Shown in pieces: positions 32,491-38,065 of a stretch of 38,065 bases of DNA. The notes below the pieces were generated by a model. It was not told the origin of the DNA. It made no database searches and saw only the letters and a list, made by a program, of their open reading frames with translations. Source of the stretch: Desulfotruncus alcoholivorax DSM 16058. Lineage in GTDB: Bacteria; Bacillota; Desulfotomaculia; Desulfotomaculales; Desulfallaceae. The translations under genes and the position numbers were made by a program. Each line of letters begins with the position of its first letter. Position 1 is the first letter of the stretch. Location: assembly GCF_000430885.1 (NCBI RefSeq), contig NZ_AUMW01000034.1, positions 1 through 38,065 on the forward strand. Direction: 5' to 3'.

Positions 32491-34131
32491 CTATTTCAAT
32501 TGTTCAAATTTTTTCTTTTCTTCCTCCACCAGCTTACGCCTTAAAAGCTTTCCAACTGCTGATTTGGGAAGATCTTCTCTAAATTCAACCAATTTAGGCA
32601 CTTTATAGGGCGCCAGTCTTTCCTTGCAAAAAGCGATTATCTCTTCTTCCGCAGCTGTTTCACCCTGCTTTAGAACAATATATGCCTTAACAGTTTCACC
32701 CCGGTAAGGATGAGGAATTCCGGCAACCATTGCTTCTTGAATCTTGGGATGTTCAAACAAAACTTCTTCAATTTCGCGGGGATATATATTATAGCCGCCC
32801 GCGATAATCATATCCTTTTTACGGTCAACGATGAAGAAATAGCCATCTTCATCCATTCTAGCCATATCACCGGTATGCAACCAGCCATTTTTCAAAGTTT
32901 TCTCTGTTTCCTCCGGGCGATTCCAATATCCTTTCATCACTTGGGGCCCTCTTACGACCAACTCGCCGACTTCACCAACGGGCAGCGGATTTCCGGTTTC
33001 AGGGTCAACTATTGCGGCATCGGTTGAGGAATAAGGTATGCCTATGCTGCCAGGTTTGCCAACCCCAAAAAGAACCGGGTTGCAGTGGGTTACGGGTGAG
33101 GCCTCGGATAGGCCGTAACCTTCACAGAACAGGGAATCACTACCTTCCAGCTTTTTGTTCATACCATAGTACACTTCCAGCGGCAGCGGGCCCGCCCCGG
33201 AATTATACAGCATTACTTTGGAGAAATCCTGATAGTCCTTAAAGTCGGGACTATTAAGCAAAGCAAAGTACATGGTGGGTACACCGGGGAAAAACGTAGG
33301 CTTTAATTCACTGATAATCTTGCCTATTTCTGCAGGTACGAATCTGGGAACTAAAATCATGGTAGTGCCGGAAGCCATGGCCAGGTTCATGCAGCAGGTC
33401 ATGCCGAAAACATGGAAGAAAGGAAGCACACTCAGGATAAGTTCTTTAATCTCATCTTTAATTATAGCGGCCAATACCTGGCAGGAGTTTGCATACAGGT
33501 TGTAGTGGGTGAGCATGGCGGCTTTGGGAACACCGGTCGTGCCGCCGGTGTACTGCAGCACTGCCAGGTCTTCCTGCGGGTCAACTTCAACATATGGCGG
33601 ATTCGGTCGGTCCGCCGAGTACAGTTCAGGGAACCAAACAGCATCATCCGGCAAGGTTTCAGGTTTACCGGTAAAGCCGGTGATAAATACTTTTTCCAGC
33701 TGGGTGTTGGCGCGTATATTTTTAACCCTGGGATACAGGTCTGCCAGGGTAACCATCATCTTGGAGCCTGAATCGTTAACTTGGTGCTCAATTTCTCTTT
33801 CTACATACATGGGATTGGTATTTACCACTATTCCGCCAAGGCTTAATATGGCATAATAAGCTATTACGAAGTCAGGGCAGTTGGGAAGCATAATGGCTAC
33901 CCTGTCGCCTTTACGTAAACCCATATCGTTTAATGCAGAGGCAACTCTTTTTACACACGCTTCAAGCTGAGCATACTTAATCTCATGCCCATAAAAAATG
34001 ATAGCAGTCCTATTTGGGACTTTTTTAGCCGAATTAAATAACAAGCTGTGCAGGGGTTGGGGATCAATTTTAATCTCCCACTCTATACCCGCGTTCTCGT
34101 AAATTTTTAAATACGGCCTTGGAAAATCCAT
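32491..34131 (-). CDS. AMP-forming acyl-CoA ligase 5 (paralogue of ligase 1)
   Basis: A 546-residue ANL-family ligase with loop YTGGTTGVPKAAM, where the glycine after the lysine is alanine, then EGYGLSEASPVTHCNP, WLHTGDMARMDEDGYF, DRKKDMIIAGGYNIYPREIE and the lysine in KSAVGKLLRRKL. It is nearly collinear with ligase 1 over the whole length, so one arose from the other by duplication. GGGGGTG lies 7 bases before ATG 34131. It is a single-gene unit between a -24/-12 promoter and a bidirectional terminator. Confidence 0.88.
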   Translation of the reverse strand: MDFPRPYLKIYENAGIEWEIKIDPQPLHSLLFNSAKKVPNRTAIIFYGHEIKYAQLEACVKRVASALNDMGLRKGDRVAIMLPNCPDFVIAYYAILSLGGIVVNTNPMYVEREIEHQVNDSGSKMMVTLADLYPRVKNIRANTQLEKVFITGFTGKPETLPDDAVWFPELYSADRPNPPYVEVDPQEDLAVLQYTGGTTGVPKAAMLTHYNLYANSCQVLAAIIKDEIKELILSVLPFFHVFGMTCCMNLAMASGTTMILVPRFVPAEIGKIISELKPTFFPGVPTMYFALLNSPDFKDYQDFSKVMLYNSGAGPLPLEVYYGMNKKLEGSDSLFCEGYGLSEASPVTHCNPVLFGVGKPGSIGIPYSSTDAAIVDPETGNPLPVGEVGELVVRGPQVMKGYWNRPEETEKTLKNGWLHTGDMARMDEDGYFFIVDRKKDMIIAGGYNIYPREIEEVLFEHPKIQEAMVAGIPHPYRGETVKAYIVLKQGETAAEEEIIAFCKERLAPYKVPKLVEFREDLPKSAVGKLLRRKLVEEEKKKFEQLK

Positions 34132-34180
34132 CCTCTGACACCCCCATATTTCTCTAAAATTGTCGCTTTTTTAATTTTTG

Positions 34181-34196
34181 TGCAATTTTCATACCG
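34181..34196 (-). promoter_or_regulatory. Sigma-54 promoter candidate upstream of ligase 5
   Basis: Read on the minus strand it is CGGTATGAAAATTGCA. GG-N10-GC spacing is exact and the -12 TTGCA is perfect; the -24 half CGGTAT is weaker. Transcription would start about 38 bases before the ligase ATG. Confidence 0.6.
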
Positions 34197-34203
34197 GGTG
34201 CTG

Positions 34204-34273
34204 ATCTGTTTTTTAAATACTTTCAAAAAAACAGATAACCGCGGTTATTTATTAAAAATTTTAAAAACCGCGG
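34204..34273. repeat. Nested inverted repeats between abfD and ligase 5
   Basis: ATCTGTTTTTT (34204-34214) pairs with AAAAAACAGAT (34226-34236); the perfect palindrome ATAACCGCGGTTAT (34235-34248) overlaps it; and AACCGCGG (34266-34273) can pair with CCGCGGTT (34239-34246). On the minus strand the last pair followed by a T-run could terminate the abfD transcript. The palindromes lie 8 to 77 bases upstream of the ligase 5 -24 element, so they could also bind its activator. Confidence 0.5.
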
Positions 34274-34352
34274 CATTAATTGAAATTGTTATAATTTTAA
34301 ATTAAGTCTATTTTTTAAACAAGGTTGTTAATTAAATGAACATATAGTTGTC

Positions 34353-35810
34353 TCAATTATCAGCTTCAATACCGGCGATTACCCTGGCCAATTTCTTCTT
34401 ATACTCCAGATTGGCCTGGCGCGAAATCATGATCCTCTGGGCCTGGGGTGAACCAGCGCCATGCATGGATTCGGTCCGGTAACCAACGGCAGCACAACCA
34501 AGGGTCATATTTTCCACCAGTCTCAGCATGCGCATGCGGTGTTCCGTAGGAACAGACCGTACCCCTTTGAGGTACTTTTCTATATACGGGCCAATTACAG
34601 GGTGCCGAAAGTCTTTTTCTGATGGCATTGTAACCATTAATCCACCTGCGATATCTTCAGCCAACCGGGATATTTCATAAGGAAAACGGGTTACGTTTTG
34701 TTTGCAAACATTGGCCAATAACTGGTTAATTAAATACGTTCCCGAAGCAGTGCGGTGACCTTGACAGGAACAGGCAATACCGCAGGAATAAAGCGTCTCA
34801 TTAAGGTGAATCATTTCAATCAGTTTATCTTTGACATGGGAAGCTCTGGCGGTGCCATTATAATCAGCCAGCATTGCCGCGGCGCCGATAAGAACGTCAC
34901 CTACCCCTACCTTGCACCCGCCGTAACTCTGACGGTGGTAACCGGCAAAGCGTTCAACCAGGCTGCCGGCAAACTGGTATTCCCCAAGCATAAACACACG
35001 TTCTTTAGGAACAAAAACATCTTCAAAAATAACCAGTGCTTCCTGTCCACCATATCGCGCGTTACCAACATCCATATCTGAACCTTCCATTTTTCTGGTA
35101 TCGCAGGACTGGCGTCCGTAGATATAAAAAATACCGGGTGCATCGCTTGGCACAGCAAATGAAACCGCATAGTCCTTGTCTGCCTCGGTCATGGCGATGG
35201 TGGGCATGACACAGACTTCATGAGAGTTAACGGCCCCGGTCTGGTGCACCTTGGCCCCGCGGACAACAATACCATCAGAAGATTTACCCACCACCCGCAG
35301 GTAGAGGTCCGGGTCCGCCTGCTCACTTGGCCGTAAGGAACGGTCACCTTTGGGGTCCGTCATGGCTCCGTCAACCACCAGGTCGTTATCCTGCACATGT
35401 TTTAAAAAACTACGAAACCGCTGGTGATATACCGTACCCAACTTTTGGTCCATTTCATATGTAACGCTGTCAAGGGCGTTAATAGCATCCATGCCTACGC
35501 AACGCTGAAAGCAGGAGGCTGTTTTTTGTCCCATCAAGCGCAGCATCTGCACCTTGCGCACTAAGTCGTCCGTGCTCTGGTGAAGATGGGTAAACCTGTT
35601 GACGGTTTCTCCCGACAAGTTTGATGTTGCGTTCAACAATTCGCTGTACCTTTCATCAGCTGCCAGTTCAAAACTCTTGGCCACCGAATTTATTGAAGGT
35701 CGAATAATGGGGTGGTCGACAAAATTTTCCACCAATTCTCCAAACATGTAAAGTTTTATATCTAATTTTCGCAAGCTATCCAGGTACTCCTGCGCAGTTT
35801 TCAGAGCCAT
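34353..35810 (-). CDS. abfD: 4-hydroxybutyryl-CoA dehydratase / vinylacetyl-CoA isomerase
   Basis: The 485-residue protein is collinear with the Clostridium aminobutyricum enzyme, which dehydrates 4-hydroxybutyryl-CoA to crotonyl-CoA using FAD and a [4Fe-4S] cluster. All cluster ligands are present and in register: Cys100 and Cys104 (KTASCFQRCVG), His292 and Cys299 (YHRQSYGGCKVG). Glu257, Tyr296 and Lys300 of the active site are also conserved, as is MHGAGSPQAQR near the C-terminus. AAGGAGATG precedes ATG 35810. It follows the crotonase-family gene by 63 bases. It is the best functional marker in the window: crotonyl-CoA would feed the hydratase, dehydrogenase and thiolase encoded at 3822-6813. 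Confidence 0.9.
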   Translation of the reverse strand: MALKTAQEYLDSLRKLDIKLYMFGELVENFVDHPIIRPSINSVAKSFELAADERYSELLNATSNLSGETVNRFTHLHQSTDDLVRKVQMLRLMGQKTASCFQRCVGMDAINALDSVTYEMDQKLGTVYHQRFRSFLKHVQDNDLVVDGAMTDPKGDRSLRPSEQADPDLYLRVVGKSSDGIVVRGAKVHQTGAVNSHEVCVMPTIAMTEADKDYAVSFAVPSDAPGIFYIYGRQSCDTRKMEGSDMDVGNARYGGQEALVIFEDVFVPKERVFMLGEYQFAGSLVERFAGYHRQSYGGCKVGVGDVLIGAAAMLADYNGTARASHVKDKLIEMIHLNETLYSCGIACSCQGHRTASGTYLINQLLANVCKQNVTRFPYEISRLAEDIAGGLMVTMPSEKDFRHPVIGPYIEKYLKGVRSVPTEHRMRMLRLVENMTLGCAAVGYRTESMHGAGSPQAQRIMISRQANLEYKKKLARVIAGIEADN

Positions 35811-35873
35811 AGTAACATCTCCTTTTAAAGAAAGTTTTTAAAGAAAGTTATCACTGTTCCAAACTATTTCAAT

Positions 35874-36608
35874 CTATTTGCCGCCAAAGGTTTTCTTAAC
35901 GGCTTCCATAAAGTCCACCGCGTCATGACGCACAGCAGTGTAGAAGTCCGTATCCAGGTGACGGTAAAGCATTTCTCTGGTCATTCTTATGGCATGTTCC
36001 TTTTTGGAGGCAAGGTTTTGGGCAAGCTCAAGTGCTGTTGGCATCAACTGATCACCGGGCAACACTTGCGTTACCAGCCCCATGTTCAAGGCCTCCTGAG
36101 CATCAAAGGTGCGGGCGGTGAGACATAATTCCATGGCACGCCCCAATCCAACTATTTTGGGAAGCATGTAGGGACTGGCAAACTCAGGCACTACCCCCAA
36201 GTGGGTAAAGCGAAAGCACATTTTGGCACTTTCTGAAGCGATCCTGATATCACACATCAGCGTAATCGTTATGCCCATACCCACAGCTGCTCCGTTGATG
36301 GCCGCTATTATAGGCTTTTTAAACTCATGCATCAAGGTAATCTGCTGCCCGGCTCCTCCCTGGTTTAATGAAGATTCGAAGCTGGTCGCCCCTTCGCTAA
36401 AAGAATTTAAGTCAGTGCCCGAGCTGAAGGCAGGCGGTGCTCCGGTAAGTATTACAGCACGAATAGCATCGTCCTGATTGGCCCTGCGTAATATTTGCAA
36501 ATACTCCTCATGCATTTTCCGGTTCCACGCATTGCGCACCTCCGGACGGTTCATGGTAATAACTAAAACATTTTCTTTGACATCATAAAGAAAGCATTCG
36601 TAATTCAT
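35874..36608 (-). CDS. Crotonase-family enoyl-CoA isomerase-like protein
   Basis: A 244-residue crotonase-fold protein. Oxyanion-hole segments are SSGTDLNSF and NGAAVGMG. Neither hydratase glutamate is present: the positions equivalent to Glu111 and Glu131 of the hydratase at 6040 are Thr114 and about Phe134. Instead Glu142 in HLGVVPEFASPYMLP matches the catalytic glutamate of delta3-delta2 enoyl-CoA isomerases. Moving a double bond, for example vinylacetyl-CoA to crotonyl-CoA, would complement AbfD (inference). It is first in the unit with abfD, 58 bases after a -24/-12 promoter. An epoxide isomerase or hydrolase role cannot be excluded. Confidence 0.82.
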   Translation of the reverse strand: MNYECFLYDVKENVLVITMNRPEVRNAWNRKMHEEYLQILRRANQDDAIRAVILTGAPPAFSSGTDLNSFSEGATSFESSLNQGGAGQQITLMHEFKKPIIAAINGAAVGMGITITLMCDIRIASESAKMCFRFTHLGVVPEFASPYMLPKIVGLGRAMELCLTARTFDAQEALNMGLVTQVLPGDQLMPTALELAQNLASKKEHAIRMTREMLYRHLDTDFYTAVRHDAVDFMEAVKKTFGGK

Positions 36609-36665
36609 GGTAAACCTCCTACCTTTTATAGATATAGCGTCAATAATGCTTTTTATGGGTATATT

Positions 36666-36681
36666 TGCAAAGTTGATACCA
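36666..36681 (-). promoter_or_regulatory. Sigma-54 promoter of the isomerase - abfD operon
   Basis: Read on the minus strand it is TGGTATCAACTTTGCA, matching TGGYAYR-N4-TTGCA closely (position 7 is C rather than a purine), with exact spacing. Transcription would start near 36655, about 47 bases before the start codon at 36608. Confidence 0.75.
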
Positions 36682-36727
36682 TGCGAAAAACACCAATACC
36701 CCGCAGGCCAGTCAGTAAATAACTGTA

Positions 36728-36781
36728 CTGAAAATAGATTTTCATCAACTGCCGGTGCCGCGTCAGCGGCATGGATGTCTA
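36728..36781 (-). repeat. 54-base palindromic repeat, copy A (inverted relative to copy B)
   Basis: The core GGTGCCGCGTCAGCGGCATG and the following GATGTCTA match the reverse complement of 37760-37787 at 26 of 28 positions, and similarity continues more weakly for about 26 bases (GATGAAAAT...CAG). The centre is a GCCGC-N4-GCGGC hairpin. It resembles a REP-like element. Confidence 0.6.
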
Positions 36782-36815
36782 TTCACTGATGTTAGGAATT
36801 GTTTTAAAACTTAAC

Positions 36816-36856
36816 GTTAAAAACAAAAAGCCGGGTTTCCTAAAGCTAACCCGACT
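36816..36856 (-). terminator. Terminator after the FAH-family gene
   Basis: On the minus strand AGTCGGGTT, a 10-base loop, AACCCGGCT, then TTTTGTTTTT. One G-U pair. It starts 12 bases beyond the stop at 36869. Confidence 0.85.
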
Positions 36857-36868
36857 GTTGTATTTACT

Positions 36869-37630
36869 CTACTTGCCTAGTTTAATACCATTTTTTAAAG
36901 TTCCAATCCCTTCAATCCTAATTTCAATGACCTGCCCATCCCGCATCGGGCCAACTCCGGCCGGAGTTCCGGTGGCAATAATGTCACCGGGGAACAGTGT
37001 CATAATTGAACTGATATACTCTATTAACTGCGGCACCGTAAAAACGAAGTCAGATGTATTACCGGACTGCACAATTTTGCCATCTAAAATAGCTTCAACC
37101 CGGGCATTTAGTGGGTTCAATTCCGTCTCAATCCACGGTCCCATTGGCGCAAAAGTATCATAGCCCTTGGCCCTTGACCACTGGCCATCGGAAAACTGAA
37201 AGTCTCTGGCTGAAACATCGTTGAAACAAGTGTAGCCCAACACGTATTTATCGTAATCTGCCGCCTTGACGTTTTTTGCCGTTTTCTTTATGACCACTGC
37301 CAATTCCGCTTCATAATCGACTCTTGCCGAGTTTGGAGGTAAAATAATATCCTCACCCGGCCCGATTACAGCTGAAGGCGGTTTAAAAAAAAGCAGCGGC
37401 GCTTGTGGAACTTCCATGTCGCTTTCTTTAGCATGCTCCCGGTAATTTAAACCGACGGCGACTATCTTTGTCGGCTGGCAAGGTGCCTTGAGCAAGAAGT
37501 CTTCTTGATGAAATGTCCGGTTAAAAAAAATAATTTCACCATCATTGTCAAAACCAATTTCCCTAATCCCTGTTCCTTCCAACACACCAGAGAAAACCTT
37601 CCCCCCAACTTCACACCTGATAAGCTTCAC
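36869..37630 (-). CDS. Fumarylacetoacetate-hydrolase-family protein
   Basis: The 253-residue protein is of the FAH family (hydrolases, hydratases, decarboxylases and isomerases of 2-oxo or 1,3-dicarbonyl acids). The metal site is intact: GLNYREHA with His66, DYEAELAVV with Glu107 and Glu109, FNDVSARD with Asp138, then GYDTFAPMGPW and the GDIIATGTPAGVG loop. The frame is open from 37666, but GGGAGG lies 7 bases before GTG 37630, and the protein then begins at the usual KLIRCE strand. It is a single-gene unit between the two copies of the 54-base repeat. Its substrate in this pathway is unknown. Confidence 0.85.
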   Translation of the reverse strand: MKLIRCEVGGKVFSGVLEGTGIREIGFDNDGEIIFFNRTFHQEDFLLKAPCQPTKIVAVGLNYREHAKESDMEVPQAPLLFFKPPSAVIGPGEDIILPPNSARVDYEAELAVVIKKTAKNVKAADYDKYVLGYTCFNDVSARDFQFSDGQWSRAKGYDTFAPMGPWIETELNPLNARVEAILDGKIVQSGNTSDFVFTVPQLIEYISSIMTLFPGDIIATGTPAGVGPMRDGQVIEIRIEGIGTLKNGIKLGK

Positions 37631-37759
37631 AATTAGTCCTCCCTTATAAAACTGGAAGTTACCCATATCTTAAAAATAACCAGGATCTGAATACAGAATA
37701 CCATAGAAGGGCCGAAGCACCACCCCTAGGTTTTGTTGCTTGGAATAATTAAAATAAGT

Positions 37760-37813
37760 TAGACACCCATGCCGCTAACGCGGCACCAGCAGAAGGATGA
37801 AAATTTATAACAG
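37760..37813 (+). repeat. 54-base palindromic repeat, copy B, next to the IS110-family element
   Basis: Contains GCCGC-TAAC-GCGGC (37771-37784) and matches copy A in inverted orientation. It lies immediately before the presumed non-coding left end of the IS110-family element. It may be the insertion target or part of the element's end. Confidence 0.6.
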
Positions 37814-37815
37814 CG

Positions 37816-38003
37816 AATCTCTTTCTTACGGCTGGCGAAGGGAGGTCGTTTTAACTTGGTGCTGCGAGCCCGTGAGTTAGACAGATCCCAACGACCAGGT
37901 GCACCACAGATTGTTGCTCCCTATGGGAAGCACGCAGGACAGAATAACCAATGTTGGTTGTTGCACCAGCCCTTTAATTTGCTGCCGTAGAAGGAGTAAA
38001 CAC
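37816..38003 (+). ncRNA. Candidate IS110 bridge-RNA region
   Basis: The non-coding left end has several possible stems: GGTCGTT (37844-37850) with AACGACC (37890-37896), AACCAA (37946-37951) with TTGGTT (37954-37959), and TGCT-CCC with GGG-AAGCA around 37914-37932. In IS110-group elements such as IS621 this region is transcribed as a bridge RNA that pairs with target and donor DNA. Assignment here is by position and structure only; ends and loops are not defined. Confidence 0.5.
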
Positions 38004-38065
38004 ATGGAAGTCGTCTATAGTCATTGCTGCGGTCTTGACGTTCATAAAAAAACCGTCGTGGCCTG
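38004..38065 (+). CDS. IS110-family transposase, N-terminal fragment (cut by window edge)
   Basis: ATG 38004 follows AAGGAG (37991-37996) by 7 bases and encodes MEVVYSHCCGLDVHKKTVVA up to the window edge. GLDVHKKT is the first catalytic block of the RuvC-like DEDD domain of IS110 transposases, with the first aspartate at residue 12. The rest of the gene is outside the window. Confidence 0.85.
   Translation, partial: MEVVYSHCCGLDVHKKTVVA

Larger units (their letters stand above)
37788..38065 (+). mobile_element. IS110-family insertion sequence, left end (continues past window)
   Basis: A non-coding stretch of roughly 190-215 bases precedes an IS110-type transposase start. IS110 elements have no terminal inverted repeats, so the left boundary cannot be fixed from one end; 37788 is approximate. 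Long structured left ends that encode a guide RNA are known for this family. Confidence 0.65.

Noticed and set aside
1-38065. CRISPR array, tRNA, rRNA or known riboswitch
   Set aside because: No regularly spaced direct repeats, no tRNA- or rRNA-like stretch and no recognisable riboswitch core were seen on reading both strands.

Overview
The window looks like a catabolic gene cluster from an anaerobic, low-to-medium G+C Bacillota bacterium, probably of the Desulfotomaculum/Peptococcaceae type. This rests on strong AGGAGG-type ribosome sites, frequent GTG and TTG starts, clostridial-type beta-oxidation genes, an ADP-forming acyl-CoA synthetase and a 4-hydroxybutyryl-CoA dehydratase homologue. 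The genus is inferred, not proven. No rRNA, tRNA or CRISPR array was seen.

Layout. 1-333 is the right end of an IS256-family element. 412-3231 holds a tiny membrane-peptide ORF, a YbaK-type deacylase and, convergent, an ADP-forming acyl-CoA synthetase. 3728-10043 is a rightward beta-oxidation cluster: 3-hydroxyacyl-CoA dehydrogenase, thiolase, enoyl-CoA hydratase, a ~600-residue acyl-CoA dehydrogenase and a second thiolase. 10423-15315 is a complete livKHMGF-type ABC importer. 15519-22005 is leftward: ligase 2, MaoC-like hydratase and DUF362 protein, then a second dehydrogenase and ligase 1. 22067-24001 encodes a PrpR_N-PAS-AAA-HTH sigma-54 activator. 24149-26669 is a TetR regulator divergent from ligase 3. 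26749-29453 (leftward) is a phosphotriesterase-like hydrolase and ligase 4. 30061-32401 (rightward) is an adenine-deaminase-like amidohydrolase and a carboxymuconolactone-decarboxylase-family protein. 32491-34131 is ligase 5. 34353-36608 (leftward) is a crotonase/isomerase followed by AbfD. 36869-37630 is a fumarylacetoacetate-hydrolase-family protein. From about 37.8 kb an IS110-family element begins and runs off the window.

How the genes may work together (inference). The importer brings in a substrate, ring-opening hydrolases (the phosphotriesterase-like, amidohydrolase and FAH-family proteins) may open a cyclic compound, and AMP-forming ligases make CoA thioesters. AbfD converts 4-hydroxybutyryl-CoA to crotonyl-CoA. 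Hydratase, dehydrogenase and thiolase then yield acetyl-CoA, and the ADP-forming synthetase could harvest ATP.

Regulation is the strongest new observation. Six sites with GG-N10-GC spacing and good -24/-12 sequence (TGGYAYR-N4-TTGCW) lie just upstream of six transcription units around the single sigma-54 activator gene, suggesting one local sigma-54 regulon. A TetR regulator with two near-identical operators appears to control ligase 3 separately. Other points of note: a perfect hairpin between the Shine-Dalgarno sequence and the start of the amidohydrolase gene, a likely IS110 bridge-RNA region beside a duplicated palindromic repeat, a ligase with all three P-loop glycines replaced, and a 42-base perfect palindrome upstream of livK.
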